Assembly: GCF_003315485.1 (NCBI RefSeq)
Contig: NZ_QNSE01000007.1
Location: 1 to 64,000, forward strand
Origin: Marinomonas rhizomae
GTDB taxonomy: Bacteria; Pseudomonadota; Gammaproteobacteria; Pseudomonadales; Marinomonadaceae
Direction: 5' to 3'
DNA length: 64,000 nt
Below are positions 8,917-16,038 of this stretch, piece after piece; positions within the stretch are counted from its first letter, which is position 1, and every line of letters begins with the position of its first letter. The translations under genes and the position numbers were made by a program. The notes below the pieces were generated by a model, which saw only the letters and a list, made by a program, of their open reading frames with translations, was not told where the DNA came from and made no database searches.

Positions 8917-9276
8917 ATGAAAAATGAAAATAATACCCCCGCAATGCGCAGGAGCGAAACTCTATACAAAGAGCCAAAAAACCATAAAATTTATAACATA
9001 CCTAAAACAGCGCCAAAGAGAATTGTTGCCCTTTGTCACTTCCTAAATCGTTCTATGTACAAATTAGAAGCATTCGACCTATACGGGGAAACATGCCTCA
9101 ACACTACTGTTAGCGAGCTATGTAACAAGCAAGGCTATGACTTTGACCGCAAGCGAGAGCGTCACCTAGGACGAAGCGGCAAGGTGATCACTTATGTTCG
9201 TTACACACTAAAACCACATTGCCGTAAACAAGCCGAAAAGGAACTGGGCGAATACTGCGACACTTTGGAAGTATAG
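8917..9276 (+). CDS. Unknown protein of the integrative element (119 aa)
   Basis: I do not recognise the family. The product is basic, without signal peptide or membrane segment; two central stretches (RIVALCHFLN, CLNTTVSELCNKQG) could be helices of a small DNA-binding fold, and the pattern TYVRYTL is strand-like. The ATG follows a G-rich ribosome site 15 bp after alpA, so it is likely co-transcribed. Similar-sized unknown genes are frequent between alpA and replication genes of satellite-like islands; that is inference. Confidence 0.7.
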   Translation: MKNENNTPAMRRSETLYKEPKNHKIYNIPKTAPKRIVALCHFLNRSMYKLEAFDLYGETCLNTTVSELCNKQGYDFDRKRERHLGRSGKVITYVRYTLKPHCRKQAEKELGEYCDTLEV

Positions 9277-9284
9277 GGGGCAAA

Positions 9285-9632
9285 ATGCTTTTGCATGTAG
9301 CTAACTCACAAGCGTTAGGCCATCACCAAACAATACAAGTCATGAGTCCGGTTTGCCATGGTGAAATAGGTTCACTAAATAGGGATTTACCTCACCTCTT
9401 AACCTCCCTATTTCGCTTAAATAATTGGGCTAAAAACCTTTCGAGATTGTCCCCTAAAAAAAACCAAATGAGTCATGCTGTACACCAAGTAGCGCAAGTG
9501 CTGACGGAAATTCACCAAACAAAAATCAACTCGGTATTTACTAATATAGATACCAGCTTCTTAAATCTAATCTCTTCAAAAATACCGTTAAATGGCGCGC
9601 GGTCATTTTGCAATTCACAAGGGAGGACGTGA
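9285..9632 (+). CDS. Unknown protein of the integrative element (115 aa)
   Basis: Not recognised. It starts 8 bp after the preceding gene with a G-rich ribosome site before the ATG. It ends just before the start I prefer for the next gene. Composition is rich in His, Asn, Ser and Leu, with no clear domain, signal peptide or membrane segment. Position and spacing favour a real gene, but the protein gives little independent support. Confidence 0.5.
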   Translation: MLLHVANSQALGHHQTIQVMSPVCHGEIGSLNRDLPHLLTSLFRLNNWAKNLSRLSPKKNQMSHAVHQVAQVLTEIHQTKINSVFTNIDTSFLNLISSKIPLNGARSFCNSQGRT

Positions 9633-9640
9633 AGAAAGTG

Positions 9641-10216
9641 ATGACAGCCCCACACATCATTTTGGGTGACAGACCATTGGAATTGCCAATCAGCAAGGCC
9701 AACAAAGGTTTTTACGTCCAAATACTAACCAAGATAGATGACCAGCTACGCGCCATGCTAAGTCATCACTGTAAAGTTTTGGTGTTTCGTGTTGATTTAC
9801 ATCTACATAACCAAAGCAGTGACAATCAGGTTATGACCACGTTTATTAAGCGATATCGGAAGCGCTTACAGAAAGGCCTAGGTTTAAGCCGTGTGGGTTA
9901 TGTGTGGTGCAGGGAGCAAGATAAGGCCAACAAGCATCACTATCACTTAGCAGTCATGGTTGACGGCAATAAGCATCAAAGAGCTGGGAAGCTCATAAGC
10001 CTTATAAAGTATTATTGGGACGAGCTACACATAGGGAAAACGTCAGTATTAAAAAAATGTTACGTAATAGTGAGACGTGACAATGAAGAAGCCTACCAAC
10101 TGGCTTTCGGTCGTATCTGCTATTTAGCCAAGGTCTACAGCAAGTCACCTAGCCAACGTAACGCCAGCGCCAATGACTACGAAGGTAGCCGGATAAAACA
10201 TAAGGAGGCCACATAG
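9641..10216 (+). CDS. YagK/YfjJ-like (inovirus Gp2-type) protein, probable replication function
   Basis: A 191-residue protein resembling the YagK/YfjJ C-terminal and inovirus Gp2 family: KVLVFRVDLHL (about residue 44), RYRKRLQ, VGYVWCREQ, HHYHLAVMVDG (about 104) and GRICYLAKVYSK near the end. Such proteins are found in phage satellites and filamentous phages and are linked to replication initiation. The frame is open back to a TTG at 9608; I chose the ATG at 9641, with a GTG at 9638 also possible after GGGAGG. Its place after alpA supports an element that may replicate on its own. Confidence 0.75.
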   Translation: MTAPHIILGDRPLELPISKANKGFYVQILTKIDDQLRAMLSHHCKVLVFRVDLHLHNQSSDNQVMTTFIKRYRKRLQKGLGLSRVGYVWCREQDKANKHHYHLAVMVDGNKHQRAGKLISLIKYYWDELHIGKTSVLKKCYVIVRRDNEEAYQLAFGRICYLAKVYSKSPSQRNASANDYEGSRIKHKEAT

Positions 10217-10649
10217 CAAAGCATATTCCCCCCCACGGAAGGGGACTCTTTTGCTCGCTTGTCATTGCGTAAACATAGACTAAGCATCAACACAAATAAG
10301 TGTAGAAATCGACCCTGTCTTGTAGAGACTGAATACTGCAAAACTCTGGGAAGTCCAAAAAAACCGGAATTGATCACTAAGCAAACCCCGAAAGTTCATT
10401 CGATAACTACTACCCAAAAAAAACAAGCATGTATTGCTTAAGAATAGTGCGAAATTGAAGTATACATTTATCCACAATTATTTAGCATTTGAGCTATTAG
10501 CACATTTCTTATTGCTCTTTTGTGCAGAAAGTACGCACCTCAAGTACGCAAAATCCCTCGCAAATATACTGGATGATAGTTTTTATATCAGGCTCACTAG
10601 GCATAATCCATATATCAAATGAAAGACCGCAAGACACATTAAATGCTAC
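10217..10649. other. Non-coding region between the Gp2-like gene and the RT module
   Basis: No convincing gene. Short open frames here lack ribosome sites and family resemblance. Visible structure: a small C/G hairpin near 10231-10250, and a 9-bp direct repeat AAGTACGCA at 10529-10537 and 10542-10550 (13-bp period). A lone TATACT at 10565-10570 lacks a good -35. The region could hold an origin or regulatory sites. Confidence 0.5.
10529..10550 (+). repeat. 9-bp direct repeat, 13-bp period
   Basis: AAGTACGCA at 10529-10537 and again at 10542-10550, with CTCA plus flanks between. It lies in the empty stretch ahead of the RT module. Possible operator or short iteron; only two copies are visible. 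Confidence 0.5.
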
Positions 10650-10697
10650 TCAATCATTAAATCAAGGATTGATGATTCTGTTAAGTAAGTGTAAAGT
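10650..10697 (+). promoter_or_regulatory. Candidate promoter of the structured RNA / SLATT-RT module
   Basis: TTGATG (10669-10674), 17-nt spacer, TAAAGT (10692-10697). Expected transcription start is near 10704, about five bases before the closing helix of the RNA. An inverted repeat TCAATC/GATTGA (10650-10655, 10667-10672) overlaps the -35 and could be an operator. This is motif reading only. Confidence 0.45.
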
Positions 10698-10703
10698 GAA
10701 TTC

Positions 10704-10846
10704 GTTTGCTGGGGTGACCACTATCTTGTGGCCCTACTCTGTAAAGAGTGAAACTAATCCAGAAGGCTTTAGCCTTAGCTTCGGACATGAAAAACCGAGC
10801 TTACTCCGAAAGGAGAGTTAACATTTCTTAACTTAAATACCCCAGT
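10704..10846 (+). ncRNA. Structured RNA with six hairpins closed by a terminal helix, upstream of SLATT-RT
   Basis: The terminal helix pairs CTGGGGT (10709-10715) with ACCCCAG (10839-10845), 7 bp without mismatch, extendable by G-T pairs. Inside are: CCAC/GTGG (10718-10731); ACTCT-GTAA-AGAGT (10736-10749, GNRA loop); AAGGC/GCCTT (10763-10776); AGCT-CGG/CCG-AGCT with one bulge (10777-10801); CTCC-GAAA-GGAG (10804-10815, GNRA loop); GTTAA/TTAAC (10817-10832). Almost every base lies in a helix or small loop. It matches no RNA family I can name. By its position it may be the template or cofactor RNA of the reverse transcriptase, as in retrons and DRT systems; that is inference. Confidence 0.75.
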
Positions 10847-10868
10847 CAAACTCCACTAAGGATTCATT

Positions 10869-11507
10869 TTGAGCTTATCAAACAGTATATGGTGGACAAG
10901 GAAAGCTAGAATCCAAGCAGAAAAAAGGCTTTTAGCTAACGCATTTCAGTCCCAAGTCATACTTCTTTGGTACTCCTTTTTTGCAGTTTGCGTATCTGTT
11001 TATTACCTAAAAAATTCACAAGATGAAACCCAAGCAATTGCTTGGGTTCTATACTCTGTGTTGATTTTATGTTTATCAGTATTCATAAACGGTCTTTCAT
11101 TTAAAGAAAGAGCAGCCTTAATCAAAGAATGTTATGAAAGCTTAACTAGCATATTAATAAAGGCTAGAGATAAAGATTCCGACAAATCTACCTTATCTAA
11201 AGAATACGAATCCAAGCTAAATGCCTGCGAGAATCATACTGATAACGATTTTGCTATTGCATTATGTCAAGAGTATTGGGCAAGTAGCCCAGCAGTTAAA
11301 GCTGCAACAAAGAGAAAACATAAATTTGGCTACCATAATGTTGAAAATGCTCTAACTAGAGCGCCATCATCTCACCATTGGTTTTTAGCATTTAAATACT
11401 TCTTTTTTAGATACATTACTCTTTTGGCTTTCTATTCTCTTCCTGTGCTCATTTTATTTTTTTTAAACATAATTAATTCCAACTTCTGTTTCCTATTTAA
11501 AAATTAG
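10869..11507 (+). CDS. SLATT-domain membrane protein, probable effector partner of the reverse transcriptase
   Basis: A 212-residue protein. Two close hydrophobic helices (about residues 28-47 and 56-74) are followed by FKERAALIKECYESLTSIL, the Arg-Ala...Cys-Tyr...Leu pattern typical of SLATT domains, then a polar helical part and a third hydrophobic helix (about 178-203). SLATT proteins are predicted pore-forming effectors of bacterial conflict systems, and one group (SLATT_5) is linked to reverse transcriptases. The start is TTG with AAGGA 6 nt upstream. It lies 23 nt after the structured RNA and 16 nt before the RT gene, so one transcript is likely. The exact subfamily is not proven here. 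Confidence 0.8.
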   Translation: MSLSNSIWWTRKARIQAEKRLLANAFQSQVILLWYSFFAVCVSVYYLKNSQDETQAIAWVLYSVLILCLSVFINGLSFKERAALIKECYESLTSILIKARDKDSDKSTLSKEYESKLNACENHTDNDFAIALCQEYWASSPAVKAATKRKHKFGYHNVENALTRAPSSHHWFLAFKYFFFRYITLLAFYSLPVLILFFLNIINSNFCFLFKN

Positions 11508-11523
11508 ACATAAGGGATCTAAA

Positions 11524-12879
11524 ATGACTGTTAAGGAAGATTTTGATTCAATTTTCAGTGAAGAAAACTTAAAAGAGATTTTTACCGAATACATAGCTTA
11601 TTCAAGCGCTACTGGCATAGATAGCATGAACCAAAATGCCTTTAGAAGACAAGTTGATCAACAAATTTCGATCATTTCTAATAAAGCCATTTCTGGTAAT
11701 TACAAGTTTTCGAAGTACAAGCTGAAATTAATCAGCAAGGGAAGAAATAAAGCTCCTAGAGAGATCTCCATTCCAACTATTCGCGATAGAGTGGCATTGA
11801 AGGCATTATGCAAATTTTTGCAAGACAGATTTTCAGATTCAGTTACATTTGAGCTTCCTCAGGAAGTTATCAAAGATGTCAAATCAGAAGCTCTATCAGG
11901 TCGCTATAATGGCTTTATAAAGCTTGATATTTCTAATTTTTACCCGTCAATTCCGCATGACAAGCTTATATCGAAACTTAAACAGCAAGTCCAATCTCAA
12001 GAAATTTTAGATATAATCTCTTCTGCAATTAAATCCCCTACAGTTCTAACATCAAAAAAAGATGACCCAGAAAACTCTATTGGTATACCTCAAGGATTAT
12101 CAATCTCAAATATTCTTGCTGCGATCTATCTCGAAAGTGTTGATAAGCACCTATCAAGCTTACTTAATATTAGATGCTATAGGTATGTAGACGATGTTCT
12201 AATACTTTGTTCACAAGCCGAGGCTAATGAGCTCAGTAAGACCATAATATCTAAATTCAGCGAACTTGGACTAGAGGTACATGATCCTATAACTACTCCC
12301 GAAAAGTCTAAAATTGACTTTATCAGTAAAGGTTTTGAATATTTGGGCTATACATTTACTGGAGATAAAGTTTCTGCAAGAGCAGGATCTGTAGACAAGC
12401 TCAAATCTTCTTTAGCCGGAATTTTTACAAGCTACAAACACTCAAGGAATAAGAGCCTTGCTATTCTAGAATGGAGGTTAAACCTTAGGATTACCGGTTG
12501 TGTATTCGAAAAAAAGTGTAAGGGCTGGCAGTTTTTCTTTTCAGAGATAAATTATGAAAGCTTACTTCATGAATTAGATATTTATGTTAGAAAACTTACG
12601 ATTAGATTTGGTGTTGAACACACAGAAGAAAATAATGGGATCACACCTAAGAAATTTGTTCGCACATTTAAAGAAATCATACACCGTAAACATCAAACTT
12701 CTTACATCCCCAATTTCGATAACTATACCATTCAGGACATGTCGACCACTCTTAGCTCTTACTTTGAATTTGATATAGCTCGCATGACTGAAGAAGATAT
12801 CAGCTACTATTTTCATAAAAAAATAGGCGCTCAGGTACGAGACTTAGAAGTTGACGTGAAGGACTTTGGCTATCAATAA
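11524..12879 (+). CDS. Reverse transcriptase (RNA-directed DNA polymerase) of a SLATT-RT module
   Basis: A 451-residue RT. Motif A is KLDISNFYPSIP with catalytic Asp135; motif B is GIPQGLSISN (about 187); motif C is YRYVDDVLILC (YVDD at 221-224); then GFEYLGYTF (about 270) and a thumb-like stretch. About 130 residues beyond the thumb are not assigned to a known domain. No maturase, endonuclease or integrase-like domain is seen, so it is not a mobile group II intron RT, and the thumb has ITG where retrons have VTG. The family probably belongs to the RTs of anti-phage systems (DRT/unknown-group type). A ribosome site AAGGG precedes the ATG. The gene is A/T-rich compared with its chromosomal neighbours. 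Confidence 0.9.
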   Translation: MTVKEDFDSIFSEENLKEIFTEYIAYSSATGIDSMNQNAFRRQVDQQISIISNKAISGNYKFSKYKLKLISKGRNKAPREISIPTIRDRVALKALCKFLQDRFSDSVTFELPQEVIKDVKSEALSGRYNGFIKLDISNFYPSIPHDKLISKLKQQVQSQEILDIISSAIKSPTVLTSKKDDPENSIGIPQGLSISNILAAIYLESVDKHLSSLLNIRCYRYVDDVLILCSQAEANELSKTIISKFSELGLEVHDPITTPEKSKIDFISKGFEYLGYTFTGDKVSARAGSVDKLKSSLAGIFTSYKHSRNKSLAILEWRLNLRITGCVFEKKCKGWQFFFSEINYESLLHELDIYVRKLTIRFGVEHTEENNGITPKKFVRTFKEIIHRKHQTSYIPNFDNYTIQDMSTTLSSYFEFDIARMTEEDISYYFHKKIGAQVRDLEVDVKDFGYQ

Positions 12880-12912
12880 TTCGTCGCTCCCCAGTAAGAA
12901 AAAGTTCTAACT

Positions 12913-12969
12913 CCCCCAATGAAACCAATACGAACACACAGTAAATATGGGGGTATTATTGGGGGCATT
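12913..12969. repeat. Right integrase arm-type sites (candidate)
   Basis: GGGGGTATT (12949-12957) and GGGGGCATT (12961-12969) in direct repeat, plus a reversed CCCCCAAT (12913-12920) that can pair with ATTGGGGG (12958-12965). The same core stands at the left end of the element. These probably bind the integrase; the hairpin might also end the RT transcript. Confidence 0.45.
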
Positions 12970-13028
12970 CCATACAAAACAAGAACATAAAACATTGAAA
13001 ATCAAAAACTTAAATAGTTATTCGTTGT

Positions 13029-13043
13029 CTGGTGGGGACACCA
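13029..13043 (+). repeat. attR core (15-bp direct repeat)
   Basis: Exact copy of the last 15 bases of tRNA-Arg (6948-6962), with no tRNA gene attached. It marks the right end of the element; chromosomal sequence with the osmC terminator resumes after it. Confidence 0.85.
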
Positions 13044-13062
13044 TTTAAAAAATTTCAAAAAA

Positions 13063-13080
13063 AAGAGCCTTTCGGCTCTT
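13063..13080 (-). terminator. osmC-like gene terminator
   Basis: AAGAGCC/GGCTCTT with a 4-nt loop, followed on the minus strand by a long T run. It ends the osmC (and perhaps trp) transcript. Confidence 0.85.
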
Positions 13081-13107
13081 CTCTAAAATCATCTTGAAAA
13101 TAACACT

Positions 13108-13515
13108 CTATTCAACTTCAATGACTTCATAACTATGAACAATTTTTACGCCACCTCTCTCCAACATTAGCGAGGCAGAGCAATACTCTTCCGCAGATAA
13201 CTTCACAGCACGCGCAACAACACCCTCTTTCAAGTTGCGACCTGAAACGACAAAATGCACTCGGATTTCTGTAAATACAGCTGGAACAGCATCCGCTCGA
13301 TCGGCGTCAATTTGAGCTACGCAGGAAACAACATCTTGACGAGCCTTTTTTAAAATTCCAACAACATCATAAGAGGTACAACCGCCCAACCCAGCAAGCA
13401 AAAGCTCCATAGGTCGAGGACCAGCCTCTTGATTGCCGTCAATTTCTACCTTAAAGCCAGAACCTGTTTCTGCAGTAAAATGTACATCTTCTTGCCAACT
13501 AACATTCGTCTTCAT
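13108..13515 (-). CDS. OsmC family protein (YhfA-like)
   Basis: Small thiol-dependent peroxidase-fold protein. The 135-residue product shows the OsmC pattern: PMELLLAGLGGCTSYDVV with the first cysteine (about 47) and AEEYCSASLML with the second (about 112). These are the usual redox-active pair. It follows trpC by 45 bp on the same strand; in Pseudomonas an osmC gene also lies downstream of trpGDC. The substrate is not known from sequence. Confidence 0.88.
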   Translation of the reverse strand: MKTNVSWQEDVHFTAETGSGFKVEIDGNQEAGPRPMELLLAGLGGCTSYDVVGILKKARQDVVSCVAQIDADRADAVPAVFTEIRVHFVVSGRNLKEGVVARAVKLSAEEYCSASLMLERGGVKIVHSYEVIEVE

Positions 13516-13560
13516 ATTCCCACCTTACTTAATTCTGTTATTACCGCCGAAACTATGTCG

Positions 13561-14376
13561 CTACAACTGAAACAGCTCTGCTAATTTTTCACCTGGATCA
13601 TCAGCAATCATAAATGCCTCCCCAACTAAAAACGCATGAATGCCTTTTTGTCGCATTAATGCCACATCATCACGAGTATGGATGCCACTCTCTGTCACAA
13701 TCAAACGGTCAGAAGGCACACTACCCATCAATTCAAACGTATGATCTAAGCTCAGCTCAAAGCTATGCAGATCTCGGTTATTGATTCCCAACAATTCTGT
13801 CTGAGTGTATTCTAAAGCCAACTCTAACTCTGGACGATTATGCACTTCAACAAGAACATCCATACCAAGGTCTCGAGCCATTTGGTCCAACTCTCGTAAC
13901 TTATCACCGCTTAAACATGCCGCGATAAGCAAAATGCAATCGGCACCAATCGCTCTTGCCTCTAATACCTGATACTCATCAACAATAAAATCCTTACGAA
14001 TCACAGGCAGTTTACAAGCCGAACGCGCTTCAACTAAATAATCTTCGTGCCCCTTAAAGAAATCGCTGTCTGTTAGCACTGATAAACAAGCAGCCCCAGA
14101 TCGCTCATAGGAGCGAGCAATGTCTGCAGGAATAAACGGATCTCGCATAATTCCCTTACTCGGAGAAGCTTGCTTAATTTCCGCAATAACACCAGATTTA
14201 CCAATAGCTATTTGATGCCTTAGTGCGTGAGCAAACCCACGAGGTGCGTTATGAACATTCGCAACAGATGCAGCAACCTCTAAGTTTCCATAAGGTGTAT
14301 GGGATTTACGCTCAGTAATCTCCTCATACTTTCGGGCTACTATCTTCTTCAAAATTGTCGGTGTTTCTACTTGCAT
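13561..14376 (-). CDS. trpC: Indole-3-glycerol phosphate synthase
   Basis: Ring closure step in tryptophan synthesis, making indole-3-glycerol phosphate. The 271-residue TIM-barrel protein shows the expected landmarks GVIAEIKQASPSKG (catalytic Lys), ACLSVLTD, LPVIRKDFI (catalytic Lys), DCILLIAACL, LVEVHN, LLGINNRDL, VTESGI and FLVGEAFM. It is not fused to trpF. Third gene of a trpGDC cluster, 13 bp after trpD. Confidence 0.97.
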   Translation of the reverse strand: MQVETPTILKKIVARKYEEITERKSHTPYGNLEVAASVANVHNAPRGFAHALRHQIAIGKSGVIAEIKQASPSKGIMRDPFIPADIARSYERSGAACLSVLTDSDFFKGHEDYLVEARSACKLPVIRKDFIVDEYQVLEARAIGADCILLIAACLSGDKLRELDQMARDLGMDVLVEVHNRPELELALEYTQTELLGINNRDLHSFELSLDHTFELMGSVPSDRLIVTESGIHTRDDVALMRQKGIHAFLVGEAFMIADDPGEKLAELFQL

Positions 14377-14389
14377 TAGGCTACCGCTC

Positions 14390-15436
14390 CTATAATTTCA
14401 GTGAGTCAGGACTCATAAAACAACGTGTGAAACTGGCCAATTCAGACATCTTAACTTTGGCTGTACCACCACCAATCACGTCTTCCGCAATATTCACACC
14501 TTCAGCTAAACTATCCGCAATACCAGAAACATAAATTGCCGCACCAGCATTTAACGCGACTATGTCTCTGGCTGGGTTTATTTTTCCTTTGCCATCCAAT
14601 GCCATTTTGACCAGAGCAAGACTTTCACTCGCATCTGTTGCTTGAATCGTATCAACAGATTGCAATGGAATACCAAAATCTTCAGGAGATATTTTGTATT
14701 CTGAAATTTCTCCATTTTTTAACTCCGCCACATACGTTGGCGCAGCAATACTGATTTCATCCAAACCGTCTTCAGAGTGAACCACCATGACATGCTCACT
14801 ACCCAACGCTTTTAACACCTCAGCAATAGGACGCACCCATTTCTGATGAAAAACCCCCATTACCTGACATTTGGCATTGGCTGGGTTTGTTAACGGCCCA
14901 AGTAAGTTAAAAAGAGTCCGTGTTGCCATTTCTTTTCGAGGACCAACCGCATATTTCATAGCCGAATGATGGTTAGGAGCAAACATAAAACCTAAACCAA
15001 TCTCCTCAACACATCGGCAGACCTGCACGGCATCAAGACCAAGATAAATACCTGCTTGCTCTAGCACATCCGCGCTACCCGATTTAGAAGACACAGAGCG
15101 CCCACCGTGTTTAGCAACCTTGCCGCCAGCAGACGCCACAACAAACGCAGACGCGGTAGAGACGTTAAATAAATTACCGCCATCACCGCCTGTGCCACAG
15201 GTATCAACCACATGATCAAGATCTAAGTGCACCTTGCTGGATAGTTCACGCATCACCTGCGCCGCTGCCGTAATTTCTTCGACAGTCTCACCCTTCATTC
15301 TTAAACCAATTAAAAATCCACCTATCTGTGCTGGCGTGGTTTTTCCCGTCATAATGTCATTCATCACTATTCGCATATCGTCGCCGCTCAAATCTTGGCG
15401 CTCAACAACAGCAGCAATCGCCTTTTGAATATCCAC
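14390..15436 (-). CDS. trpD: Anthranilate phosphoribosyltransferase
   Basis: Transfers phosphoribosyl from PRPP to anthranilate. The 348-residue protein has the PRPP-binding motif DTCGTGGDGGNLFNVST (about 81), the KHGGRSVSSKSGSADVLE loop (about 107) and FMFAPNHHSAMKY for substrate binding. Length is normal. It lies between trpG and trpC, 23 bp after trpG, probably in one operon. Confidence 0.97.
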   Translation of the reverse strand: MDIQKAIAAVVERQDLSGDDMRIVMNDIMTGKTTPAQIGGFLIGLRMKGETVEEITAAAQVMRELSSKVHLDLDHVVDTCGTGGDGGNLFNVSTASAFVVASAGGKVAKHGGRSVSSKSGSADVLEQAGIYLGLDAVQVCRCVEEIGLGFMFAPNHHSAMKYAVGPRKEMATRTLFNLLGPLTNPANAKCQVMGVFHQKWVRPIAEVLKALGSEHVMVVHSEDGLDEISIAAPTYVAELKNGEISEYKISPEDFGIPLQSVDTIQATDASESLALVKMALDGKGKINPARDIVALNAGAAIYVSGIADSLAEGVNIAEDVIGGGTAKVKMSELASFTRCFMSPDSLKL

Positions 15437-15459
15437 CAGCCTCTCCTATCGTATTAAAA

Positions 15460-16038
15460 TTATCTTGTTAAGAAATTGGCCAATAAAGCATGACCCGCTT
15501 CAGTCAGAATTGACTCAGGATGAAATTGCACCCCTTCAACGGCAAGCGTTTTATGTCGAATTCCCATTATTTCCTCTCTACTTCCCTCTGCACTTTCACT
15601 CCAAGCCGTAACTTCTAGGCAATCCGGCAGCGTGTCGGCTGAAACGACCAAAGAATGATAGCGTGTTGCAGTCTGAGGGTTTGGCAAACCAGAAAACACC
15701 GAGGTATTTTGGTGATAAATTAACGAGGTCTTTCCATGCATAATATTTTTAGCACGAATTACCTCGCCACCAAAGACTTGACCAATACTTTGATGACCTA
15801 AGCAAATACCCAATATTGGAATTTTTCCAGCGAATGCCGCTATTGCTGCCAACGAAACGCCTGCTTCATTCGGCGTACAAGGACCTGGTGAAATAACCAA
15901 ATGGGAGGGTGCTAGCCTCTCGATATCTTCAATACTAAGCTGATCATTTCGATAAACCTGCACATCCGCACCCAACTCACGAAAATACTGCACAAGGTTA
16001 TAAGTAAAAGAGTCATAGTTATCAATCATCAATAACAT
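15460..16038 (-). CDS. trpG: Anthranilate synthase glutamine amidotransferase component
   Basis: Supplies ammonia from glutamine to TrpE for anthranilate formation. The 192-residue class I amidotransferase has [17 protein letters not shown] at the start, the nucleophile Cys in [10 protein letters not shown] (about 79) and the His-Glu pair in [12 protein letters not shown] (about 172). The partner trpE is not beside it and not elsewhere in the window. The protein could also serve PabB for folate, as in some bacteria. Confidence 0.95.
   Translation of the reverse strand: MLLMIDNYDSFTYNLVQYFRELGADVQVYRNDQLSIEDIERLAPSHLVISPGPCTPNEAGVSLAAIAAFAGKIPILGICLGHQSIGQVFGGEVIRAKNIMHGKTSLIYHQNTSVFSGLPNPQTATRYHSLVVSADTLPDCLEVTAWSESAEGSREEIMGIRHKTLAVEGVQFHPESILTEAGHALLANFLTR

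Noticed and set aside
10434-10622. Short open frames before the RT module
   Set aside because: No ribosome sites, overlapping frames, composition like random A/T-rich DNA.
10522-10821. 99-codon open frame across the structured RNA
   Set aside because: No good ribosome site, no family resemblance, and it runs through the six hairpins whose complementarity better explains the sequence.
10869-12879. Group II intron or diversity-generating retroelement
   Set aside because: The RT lacks maturase and endonuclease parts, no intron domain V-like hairpin or template/variable repeat pair is visible, and a SLATT gene precedes it.
10704-12879. Classical retron
   Set aside because: The closed RNA is retron-like in outline, but no msd/msr division with the priming guanosine is evident, the thumb has ITG not VTG, and the membrane gene lies between RNA and RT.
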